From assembly GCA_900642245.1 (NCBI GenBank), contig CAAAJI010000003.1:700246-764245 (forward strand): 64,000 nucleotides of DNA, written 5' to 3'. Under the pieces are notes generated by a model. The model saw only the letters and a program-made list of their open reading frames with translations, was not told the DNA's origin and made no database searches. Shown here piece by piece: positions 42,990-54,000 of the stretch. This stretch comes from Fragilaria radians (Eukaryota; Bacillariophyta; Fragilariophyceae; Fragilariales; Fragilariaceae). A program made the position numbers and the translations under genes. The first letter of the stretch is position 1, and each line of letters starts with the position of its first letter.

Positions 42990-45210
42990 GTGACTCCATG
43001 AATAACCTAGGCAAAAGGATTTCACTCACAACATTGTCCAATGCAATATATTCTGCTTCAAATTAACATTTGCCTTGTGGAAATAGAGCATACTGAACAT
43101 TACCCAAACCCATCAGAGAACCTGTATGACTCTTTAAATCTTTATTTGTTGCAAAGGATGCATCATAGTATCATTTTGTTGTTCCTGAATTGTCCATTGA
43201 AAGTGTCGCAACCTTTTTTTGTGTCACATTTAGGTAATTCACTAACTTTTCTAGCTAATTCCAATCATGTTCATTTGATCTATGCACTCTCGTTGCAAGA
43301 AATGCAATTCCTGGTTGAATGTCCTGCCTATGCATAGAAACATTCCTTTCAAACCAAAATTCTGAGAAGTTGGTGCTGCATTTCCTCTTGCATCATCAAC
43401 CTGCAATGTGATTGTATGCTGTCTTCCTTCAACCATTTGATTGGCACTAACATTCCATGAAGTACCTTGAGCATGACAATCAATGAAACCTTGTTTGATT
43501 TAAAATGAAAGATTCATATTTTTCTAGATCAAATTCAACTATCCTGTCAACTCAAGCGTCACTTATTTCATAATAATTTTTATCTTTGTGTGCTGGTACC
43601 TATTTCTGTTTTGACAAAAGCATTTGGCATATCAACAGTCATAGCATCTCTTTTTTTTAATCTTGGTCGTTTTTGTATATTGCTTTAATTTTGGTCGTTA
43701 TTGTATATTGCTTTTTCCTCGTGTTGTTGCTTCCACCCTTTTATAGGCTTAATAACCTCAAAAAGAGAGCTTTCATATTATCACCTGGAGACTTGTCTCT
43801 AACATAGTGGGCTGTCCGATATGTTTTGAACTTTGTTGTGATAAACGTTAAACCGATCACAGTCATTAAGTCGATGCTTAAGCTTGCTGCATATTGTGAA
43901 GTGATAAGTTTGCATGGTCTCTCAATATAATTGACCGCGACTGCAATTGGTTTCTACTTAATTGCTTTACCTTTAATTGCATTAATATCATCTCCGATTG
44001 GTTTTTCTACCAAATCAATATCGTTGGTGCAATTGCATTCATTGGCAAAATTTCCTTAAATCATTGGTTGACAGAGTTTCCAATGCATGAAATAAATCCC
44101 TAGCTCTTTGCTCTTTTGAACTATGGCATTCTATAAAATTTGTTGTTGTCGTCGACTGTAGGTAGCAATTGTATTTTCATCTTCTGGTTGCAATGGGCTC
44201 AAACCAAACTTGTTCAAGTGATAAATAGACACAAATTGCATTGCCATTGGCCGAATCTGCATTGATACGTTTTTCTTAGCCATTTCGGCATAACTGAAGA
44301 TATTTATTATTGCTTTTGGATTGTACCACGCTTTGCCCCATTCCGGAATGCATTTGTTGTTAACATTCCTGCATATGTTGCAGATCCATAGGTTAATCAG
44401 TTCCGCAAATATTATTGACATATGCCAATATTGATAATCCTTGATTGACTATCAAGCAAAATCCATGTGCGCATAACATCAACCTGTGCAAATCCACAAG
44501 TTATAGATAATCTTTTGCTTTTTTAGAATTTTGATCAGATAATTGATGAGCTGTTCTAATTCAACGTGTGGTTGTGCAAAACTTTGATGTGCTGTTTTTT
44601 CATTACTTCAATATCTTGTTTGCCATGGTCAGGCTTTGCTTTGATAATCTTTGTCATAGTAATCGTTTCTAATACTTCTTGGGCTGTGCAAAACATTAAT
44701 CCAATTCTGGAGCGTTTCGTCTTCTTTTGTCTTGTATTTGACAAAGGCTCCCATTGGATTTACAATAAGCAATATGCTGTAACAGTTCATTTTTCAATGT
44801 TGTGATTGTTCTTGAATTGCTTTAAGTCGGATCATTTACAATGTTAGTTGCAATCTCTATTTAGGTTTTAATGTTTTTCTTCATGCCTGTTTTGCATCTC
44901 TCTCAAATCAGTACAGAGGCTTTGATTATATTATGGTTGTAGGTTTTGAATCTTGCATTAAAGGCATGTAGTCAGACTTGTATTATATCTATATTTTGCC
45001 TTGTCTCCAACTGATGTAGTGTGGAGTTATACGTTGTGCTAACTCTCATTGTTGCTCTCCTTTTCTCCGAATTGACTCGTATGAATCCTTTAAACGAGGC
45101 ACCAATGACATTATCATAGTCAAATATCTTCTTGATATGATTAATTACAAATTCAGTAGTTGTTTCCAATCTGACAGTTGTGTGGCCAATCCCCCTAGTT
45201 GTAGTCAAAG
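42990..45210 (-). mobile_element. Collapsed minus-strand Copia element
   Basis: Domains appear in correct minus-strand order with large deletions. A gag-like N-part lies at 45208-44972 (TTEFVINHIKKIFDYDN). The region after protease, at 44421-44131, has WGKAWYNPKAIINIFSYAEM. An RT segment near 43660 reads KKRDAMTVDMPNAFVKTEI. An RNase H piece at about 43065-42990 reads FEAEYIALDNVVSEI. The integrase is missing. The 2.2-kb span is well below a full Copia length, and all frames are broken. Confidence 0.65.
43659..43714 (+). repeat. 28-bp tandem duplication, two units
   Basis: Units 43659-43686 and 43687-43714 share ttggtcgt, then ttgtatattgcttt, with few differences. It lies in the collapsed Copia region. 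Confidence 0.75.
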
Positions 45211-46264
45211 AGTGACTGTCTTGTGTCGGTCTTCACAATCTTACCTTGTTGGTGCGGAAAGATCTTGCCTTGTTCTTTCTTCTTTATTTGTTATTGAGTT
45301 CCTTCATGAGTTTTCTTGTAATCCTCAAATATTTCCTGGTATCTTGCTCTGGGGGTCTTCTTCTAGCCTGTAAAGTGTCTTGGTAATCTTGTTGGGATTC
45401 TTAATCAAATAGTGGCAATTTAAACAAAATGATAATTACCAGCCTGAGACACAGATATCTTGAATCTGAATATAGCTTCTGAGCTCATTTTGGAGCAAGT
45501 CAACGTGTAAATAGAATTGCATAAAGAAATCAATAAACGATGTATCCTAAAATTTTGGTAAACTTACACGCTACTCGCCACGCTCTGATGATTCATTATC
45601 TTCTACATCAATTCCTTCTCGTTCTTTTTCTACAAATTATCCTCAAGATTTTCCTTCCTCTAATCACTAACCTTGCAATCTTGAATCTCCAACACCAATC
45701 TGCTGAAGATCAGAGATCAAAGGAGTAAAAGAGTGTGACACTTTCCAGTAGTAAAGCTGAGTACTCTGCGATGTCGGAATGGTTACAAAAATCCATTGTA
45801 TTTATCTGATATATCATCAGTTAAAAGGAAAGGGAGTGGATTTCAAAATCCGAATTAATGGTAGAAGTGGCAATATTGATGAAATTGTTATGGCAGGAAA
45901 TTCAAGGGTGTGCGCACTCGTCATATTTGATGTGAGGTGTCATTTTGTCTGGGAACACATTGAAGATGATTTCATAAAGACTTTATTTGTGGAATCTGAA
46001 GAAAATGGTGCTTATGAAGAAAAAATGTGTTTCTTCTGCACCCTTCCAATTTTGAGGCAATGTGGGAATTTCCATTTGAAATGCGCTGCAATAGGTCTGC
46101 AATGTAATTCTATGCTACAATAAACTCTATCTCAATCTACCTTCATCAACAATGTTTCTGCTGTAGTGATATCTGTATCAGCGTGATAAGTTCTTTGCTT
46201 GTGTTTTTATTTCTAATTAAAAAGTTTTGCTTCCACATTGTCAATTTTTTCCTTTTGTTTCTTT
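45211..46264. other. Spacer in retroelement zone
   Basis: Bounded by Copia relics on both sides. A plus-strand frame at 45779-46123 (114 residues, ATG start) is not recognised. It could be decayed retroelement or chance; it is not called as a gene. Confidence 0.4.
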
Positions 46265-46358
46265 ACTTTAATCTTCACTGAATTGAGCAAGTAATAAATT
46301 TCATTTCTCTGGCTGCTTCTGAAACAGCAACACATTCTGCTTCTCTAGAAACATGCTT

Positions 46359-46971
46359 TGCTCTACAGTGAGATATAGAAAGTAGACACAGATAAAATAT
46401 AGACTAATTTATTGTTTTTTCTGTTAGTCTTGTCTAATCTTGAAACTTCTCTCAAGAGATGTTCTCAATAGGTCTTCGTGATTAAACTTGAAGATTCGCA
46501 ATCTTGTTCTAAGCTTCCTCCCAACTGCTTAGATAACTTGCTTCAACCTTGTCCATAAGGACAAGTTTATTATCCATAAAGATAAGTTACTTTAGACCTT
46601 CAACTCTTTATAATTAAAGAGTTGTCTTCTAATTTAGATCTTTATTTAGATCACTGTTATAACTGTCTTACTTTAGATCCGGTCCTGGATTGTATAACAA
46701 TACTCTCCATTTATAAGCAATAGTTTTGCCTCACTAAGTCTATTATAGTAAATGTGTGATCAATACAGAATAGGATAGTTTACNNNNNNNNNNNNNNNNN
46801 NNNNNNNNNNNNNNNNNNNNNNNNNNNNNNNNNNNNNNNNNNNNNNNNNNNNNNNNNNNNNNNNNNNNNNNNTGCATACATCTCTTAGTTTAAGATATTA
46901 TTATTAAACTGTTATTGCTTACAACCTATTGTGTTTGGGATTTACTTCTTGATCCTAGTCAAGGTAGGTCA
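46359..46971 (+). repeat. Solo LTR of a diverged subfamily, containing the assembly gap
   Basis: 613 bp including 89 N. It starts TGCTCTACAG and ends AAGGTAGGTCA. The pentamer tgctt flanks it at 46354-46358 and 46972-46976. It shares catttataagcaata and tgcttacaacctat blocks and the terminal caaggta-gtca with the other LTRs, but is more diverged. Removing it restores a Copia RNase H, which supports the boundaries. Confidence 0.75.
46784..46872. other. Assembly gap (89 N)
   Basis: Run of N within the third LTR. Its true length is unknown, so the LTR length is approximate. Confidence 0.99.
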
Positions 46972-47120
46972 TGCTTGTATTGTTCTGACTTCTAGATTGC
47001 CACGAAATTGCTACATCGTACCAAATATCCCACTTGGATGTCATCATTTGAGAATGTTTATAAAATGATATATTTTAAAAGGAAAAAATATTTGAGAGAG
47101 TGAGAATCAGCTTCTGCAAC

Positions 47121-47231
47121 TGTCCAGAAGTTACTCATGTCTCCCCTCAACTGATATTGTCCAGAAGTTACGCATGCCTCCTCTCAGCTGACACTGTCTA
47201 GAAGTTACACATGTCTCCCCTCAACTGACAC
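47121..47231 (+). repeat. 37-bp minisatellite, three units
   Basis: Units at 47121-47157, 47158-47194 and 47195-47231 share tgtccagaagttac, then catg, then ctcccctcaactga, with a few substitutions. The units are strictly head to tail. Confidence 0.85.
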
Positions 47232-48019
47232 AAAGCTTTATTCTGAATCCTTTCCAACAAGCTTCAATGCCTGGTAAATGTTTTTAGTCGTATTCTGAAG
47301 GCCTGGTCGTGAGGATTCCTTTCTTGTTTGCTTTATTCGATTTAAGATGAGCAATATTAGAGCAATTATGGCACGTAATTTCCCCATTTCAGGGAAAAAG
47401 AATCAACAACTGGGATTGGCAGTCGTGCATTGTGCCATTCTTGCATTAGTGATGATACAATATAGATGGTAAAATCTTATGGTTGTGATGTTATGGGTCA
47501 TTTTGAAGTTCGAGAAGCCAGTGTGAAAGGAATGCCTAGACAAAGAAAAATGTGTAAGTGTTGGAAGCGTTGTGACAAACCGCCTTGCCAAAGCAAATAA
47601 ATCTAAATCAGATCAACTTAATGATAACCATAGGCAAAATTATGGTTTCTGATTGTCAATAAGTTTTATGCTTATTGCTAGAGTTTCTTTGTCAACAGTA
47701 AAGATGCGATGAAAGAAACAATAGTTGAGTTGGTTGAGAAATCAACAGATTATTGGTACATGAGCGAAGATCCCATGGGAAAAGGCATGAAAACAAAAAT
47801 TGTACAGAAAGATCCATGCCCTATTCACTCTCAAATTAAAGGAGAAATTCAAATATGCTCTGGGCAGAATGTATTTCAAAAGCAACATTTAATGAGACTA
47901 TGTCTTGACAAGCAAGGAGAAGCGAATTCCCTGTTTGAATTTATGTTTAATAGGAAAGAATGTATCAGTTTAGCCTACTTCAATTGTTTACAATATAATG
48001 CATAAAGTTATCTGCCGTT
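47232..48019. other. Spacer downstream of the giant gene
   Basis: A 98-residue ATG frame at 47709-48005 (plus) has ordinary protein composition but matches nothing I know. It ends 15 bp from the giant gene's stop. It is left uncalled. Confidence 0.35.
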
Positions 48020-51000
48020 TCAACTTCCAGATCCTGTGGAGGATGAGCTACTCGCGCTAGAACTGCTTCCACTACTGCTACTACTGCTTCCTGATGTTCC
48101 GTTGGAACTTTGACTCCCAACCCCTGCAATGCCCTGCGTCAGTAAAGTGTTGGTGGGGAAATTTGATGCTTGAACTGTTCCAATAGATCCGTGAAAAGAG
48201 TCGCTCGATAATGATGCAGATCCCACCGAACGACGGTATCTGGGATTGTCTTGTCGCGGTGGAGGCCTAGCCTTGGATTTATGCACTGCTGCTCGAGCGC
48301 GAACTTTGGCCCGACGTTCTCTCATGGTGTGTAAGGTACTAAGTAACTCTTCTTCTCGACCCGCGAACTGGACGAACATGGCATCTAAGTTATCAACCTC
48401 TTCAGGGACAAGTTCCCTTACGAGGTCTTCAACTTCTTGTCGAATTTGAAGCTGCCGTCGGAATTCAGTTGGATCATTCAAAAGCCCCTTTCCGGCTGTA
48501 CCTGCAGTGTGATATGATTGATCTTCCGGGACATCTCGCTCTTCGTCGGAGGAGCCATCAGTCGTTTCTCCTTCTGCGCTAGTAGAGCTAGAATCACTGC
48601 TACTGCTTCCATCGCTACTATCGCTTCCACTATCACTCGAGTCATCGCTTGAGCCACTAGTTGAACCTTCAGAGGAGTCGGTTCCTTCAAGTTCTGGAAC
48701 ATCTTGCTTTGTACTTTTCTCAGCTATAAGAGCCATCTGTTTATCAAATTCTTCAGTGTCAACCGATTTTACCGCTGTGTCCCCACCATCATTCATTCTT
48801 TTAACTGCTGCCATAGCATAGGCTAGGGCTTCTTCTGCATTCATATCTGCCAAAGTATCCTCAAAAGTACCAAGGGATTGAATGTGTGTTCCTTCTTCAA
48901 ATGTATCATCAGACGAAGAATATGCTTCAGACTCTTTCGAGTCATCATCCTCATCCAATGCAGATTTGAATGATCTTGATTTTTCTAAGCTTCCAAAATC
49001 TCCTCGACGAAGCTGCTCATCTGCTGAGGAAAACATACTCTCGTTGAAAATGCCTGATGTGATGGCGTTCGCACTTACTGAAGACTCTCTCGAAAAAGAT
49101 GACCCCCCGTCGTGTATCGTTGCTTCCCTCCCTAGATTTGACTTTGAATCAACAGCAAAAGTGGCATCGTCTTCAGATGATTTCATGGGAGTTAAACTAA
49201 TTTCACCAATGCTTGCCTGTCTATTAATCGATTTGCTAGCATTAGCTTTTGGAACGGAAGGGAATTCGACGTCCACATCACGTTCTCTTGTAGCAGAATG
49301 AAAGTCAAAGCTTTGAGTTCCCCAGTCAGAGGTATCAAAATTGAAGCCATGATCTTTTCCCTCGTCAAAAGCACTGGCAAAACCTCCATGATGTGACGCA
49401 TTATCAAAACCTAATGAAAATTCAACTGGTCCTGTTTGTCCAACGAAAGGAGGGAAACCAGCGTCTTCGATATTGCCATCAAATGCAGGTGACTCCCACA
49501 GTGGATTATCTCCGTCACTAAATGCGAATATTTCCGTGTCTTTCGACGAAGGTTTGATTGTGCTTTCGAAACCTGTAACACTAAAAATCTCTGTGTCAAA
49601 CCCTTGCATTTCTTCAAATTTGTGGTTTGGCGACATTCCACTATTTTTTTGCTCGGCAGCATCGAAGGACTTAACATTTGATTTTTGTGAGTTTTCGAGC
49701 TTATTCCAATCATCTCTCGTTGATTCGATGGTAAACTTGTCCTCTGCAAAAGTAGATAGTGGTGATATCCCAGTGTCCAATTGAGAAGAAAAAACTTTGG
49801 ATGGACGGATCACTTCAGGTAGACCAGTCTCACTATAGGATGATGGTTCTGAAATGATAGAATTGTCTCCACTGCCGACAGCCGAAGGCAATTTTTTCAG
49901 ATCGTTGACATAATCAAACGCTTCGCTCAAGGCGGGTGAACGACTCGAGTGAGATTCAATGCCATTGGAAACTTTTGCTTTTACTTCAATTTCATATTCG
50001 CTATTCTCTTCACTCTCAGACGAAGATTCTAAAGACTGCAAATTCGATTCCTGCCGTGTCTCATCTTGCGTTATTTCGATACTATGTCTTGCAATCTTAT
50101 CCGTAATCTCTGATTGGCGTATTCCTTGCTCCATTTCGTTGTTGATTTGATTATCATGATCTCTACTCACTTTAATGTCTGCTGCTCGGTCAACGGAACG
50201 AGAAGAATCGAATGAGCCTTGTTCTCTCTCTTCGAGAATGGAAATCATTCCATGTCGAATCATAGGCGAATCAAAATTATTCAATTCATCGTCTTCCTCT
50301 TTGATACTAGCAAGCGACAAAGATCTTAGACCAACCAGAACATTTGAATTAAAGAGATGAGATGCAGTCGGGAGATCAGTTAATTCTCCTTCATCCATCG
50401 CTCCCGACATCTCGCTGCTTTCACTTGAATCATCATAACCCTCATCACTGGTAGAATCATCGTCGTCTTCATCATCGTTGCCCTTGCCCCTTTCGACAAC
50501 GTTAAGGCTGCTACTTTTGGAAGAAGCCATTGATTGAGTTAACGAGTCTATTTTCTCAGCCTGATAAGAGGTATTCAAATCAGTTGACGGAGAACTTTCA
50601 TTCGATACAACTATATCATTTTCCTTTTCACCACTTATTATTCTCGGGGTAGATGCATTTGAATCGATTTTAAAAACAGCATTTGAATGGTACTCGAAGT
50701 CTGCATCCCCAATCGCAATACTAGTGATCTTCAATTCATCCGGTTCGGCTGATTTACTTAAATCCAACGTTATGACATCCTCAATTAAGGATGGATGCGG
50801 CCAACTGCTTCCCAAAGAAATTGTACTACCTTTCTCTATCCAGTTTTCATGACCAATATTGCCTACATCGGAATCAGGTTTCATCTCGAATTCAGAATTA
50901 TCATTTTCAGAAGGCTCTTGATTCTTTAGCACACTCTTTTCCTGGCTTACGAGTATTGCATTTTTCAAACCGTGAAAAGTCCCTCCTTCAAACGCCATAA

Positions 51001-54000
51001 TGTTATTGACATTGGGTTCACTATCCTTCTCAATGCTTGCTTCAGCATCGGAGTCGGAATTTGAATTAGAGCTAGGATCAGAACTCGATTTTTTAGAAGA
51101 ATCTGAACTATTCTTAGGTGATTGGGTTAAACCTTGCGAAACGAGTAAAGAGGATGAAATAGCCCTTTCATGTGCAGCCGAAGTTACCGCACCGTCAGAA
51201 ATTGAGGATTCATGGGGTGAAACAGTTTGCGCAAAAACATGAGTGTCCTCGTTATTTGAGATTTGTGGCCAACTGGTACTCAACGTTCCTTCCAATTTCT
51301 TTGCATCATCGTCATTTTCATCTTCTAAGCTTGGGTCTGAACTGGATTCGGAAGTAGAGCTAGAGTCAGAGTCAGAGTCGGAGCCAGACCCCATTTCTGA
51401 AACCAAATTCTGCCTCATATCAGCTTTCACCGCCGTCGTGATTTCCGAAGTGAGACCAACACCTTCCATGGCTTCTGCAACTTCCGTCGGTGCCGTAAAG
51501 TCATCAACTTTAATTTCAATATCTTCCACTATTTCCCTTTCATGAAATTCTAAGCCTTCAGAAAAGACTACTGGATCTGACCAAGAATTTCCGATTGGTG
51601 TATTTGCTTTCGCCCTGTCTACATTTGAAGGGAGTTCATTCGAATCAGAGTTTGCTCCCGAGTCGGAATCAGAGCTAGAGCTTGAATCAGAGTCTGAACT
51701 TGAGTCGGAATCAGAATCGGAGTCGGAATTGGACTCAGTATTCACTTTAACAGATCGAGACGCACTCCCTAAAGCATCATTCTTGTTATCAGGATAGAAC
51801 CCAGAAGTGTCCAATTTCAGTTCTGAGCTCATGATGGCAGAAGACTTCTCAATATCTGCTTTTTGTGAAACTGCACCATCATCAACTGGTGATAAAGCTC
51901 CAACCCAAACATTTTCTGATGCTGTTGAGGGATTCATTTTCACTTCATTTAGTTTTTCATCATCGTCTGTGTCAGAGTCCGAACCAGAGCTCGAATCAGA
52001 TTCTGAGCTTGAGTCAGAATTGGAGTCCGAACCAGAATCAGAGTTTTTCTTGTTGTCAGTTATCACAACTTGCGAAGAGACCTTTCCTACTTGATTGTTC
52101 ACTGAAGCGCTAGATAGAGGTATTACTCCTACATCCGAGATTGGTAATGCTGCTATATTTTGACTGAAGGCATTGTCAGACCAACTGCTTCCAAATATAA
52201 CTGATACATTTTGCTGACCTCGACTTTCTCCAGCGACATGATCTATACCAAAATCAGGACTAGCATCTGCATCGGATTCAGAGTTCGACTCTGAGTCAGA
52301 ATCTGAGTCGGAGCTTGATTCTGAGCTTGAGTCTGAACTAGAGGCCGAGCTTGTGTCTTCGACATTATCCAATTTATTTTTGGTAATCGTCGTACTCTCT
52401 AGTGTTGGTTTGTCACCATCACCAACCAAAGACCTTGATCCCTCTGGTGCTTTGGTGTTAATGGGGACTTGAGACAATTCTGAAGTAACTGAATGTTTCA
52501 TTCCTTCGAGATTGGGGAAGGACTCATTTTCAATGTTAAACACTGCCTGAGACCAACTGCTTACAAACTCATGGTGATCACTGCCCCGTTGCGATTCCTT
52601 GGCTTCTTCATCGCCATTGGACTCAGATTCCGAATCAGAACTAGATCCTGACTCCGAATCTGAATCAGATGATGAGTCTGAACTTGAGCTCGAACTCGAT
52701 TCTGATCTAGCCGAGCTATTCAAAATTACTGCTCTGTTTGCTGAATTTCTCGAACCCCTGGATTCTTTTCCAATGCTACCTGTTACGGATGGAGCTTTTT
52801 TATCAATAGTTCCAGAGGATTGCGAGACTACACTGTCATCTGGAGGTCTCAAACTCTGAGCGACTGAGTTGGCCTTCATGTTACCAGTTGATGAAGAACT
52901 GGAACTGGTATTGGAGCTAGAACTGGAGCTAGACCCGGAATCTGAACTGGAACTAGACCCAGAACTAGAGCTGGAGCCTGAACTAGAACTAGAGTCTGAC
53001 CCAGAACTTGAAGTTGAGCTAGAAGAACTCATTTCAGGATCAGCACTGACCTTTTTAGAATTGCTTGAGGCTGCTGTAGATCCTTTACCATTTATAACTC
53101 CATTATTAGTGATGATTTGAGGTGAGAGCTTTCGATTTACTGCATCTGGCTGGCTTTGGAAATCACCGAATGTTGGACCCCAAGTGCCAAAAGTAGAGTT
53201 TGACGCATCATTGGATCCAGTAACAGAACCAGTAACAGAATTTCCTTGACTCCCAGATCGAACTTTTGCTCGAGATATCTTTTTCTTTGTTCTCTCGCCC
53301 TCAGAAGAATCTGAAGAACTTTCAGAATTGGAACTGCTACTACTTGATCCTGATGAACTACTAGAGTCTGAACTAGAGTCTGAACTAGAGCCCTCAAAGT
53401 TGTCTGGTTTGGAACCCCCCTTCGTTTTTTGTCTGGGTGATAAACCTCGATTGTCTTCCAAAGCACTTGTTGATGCAACTCCTGCGGGAACGAAAGCATT
53501 TGTCTTGGGTGGGATGGCTTTAGCGTTGACGACATTATTTTTCTTTTCTTTTTCCGTATCACTGGCGCTGCTTTCGCTATCCGAACTACTAGAGCTATCT
53601 GAATCACTTTCAGAGCTGCTGTCTGAGCTACTATCTGAGCTGCTACTAGAGGAGCTGTCAGAATCACTACTTGAGCTATCATTGGAGTCACTACCTGATT
53701 CTATTTCTTGGGTGACCTTTGATTTCCCCTTTGTGTCTGTACCTCTTGCCCTCGCAGCTGGTGCGCTACTATCCACACCGAATACCTCCTGAAAACGAAG
53801 GCTGGCTTCTTGCTGCAACAATCCATACGACGGTGGAGATACTTTTGGGGGTGGGGCCTCAATGTCTTCACTAACATAGCGATTCTCATTATGATACACA
53901 GCAGTTCCTCTACCAAAGCTGCTTGTTTGATCATCGTTGTCATCAGAGGAGTACTTACCAACAGTACCAAAATACGGATCGATATCATCATCTTGATAAT

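Larger units (their letters stand above)
46269..47015 (-). mobile_element. Copia RNase H fragment interrupted by an LTR
   Basis: On the minus strand, 47015-46972 reads DVAISWQSRSQ and 46358-46269 reads KHVSREAECVAVSEAAREMKFI. Together they give the Copia RNase H pattern ISWxSxxQ followed by the SxxEAEYVALSE-type block. The two halves are separated only by the LTR at 46359-46971, plus one small frame change. Confidence 0.75.

Noticed and set aside
47709..48005. 98-residue ATG frame downstream of the giant gene
   Set aside because: Composition is protein-like but there is no match or context; it lies beside retroelement debris.
52599..53120. Plus-strand frames rich in Glu-Leu (ELELELDPE) inside the giant gene
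   Set aside because: They are the antisense of Ser codons (AGC/AGT/TCx) and Asp codons in the Ser/Asp tracts. A 2937-residue frame on the minus strand explains the region.
53137..53691. 184-residue minus-strand frame in the giant gene
   Set aside because: Same strand, different frame; a shadow of Ser-rich repeats.
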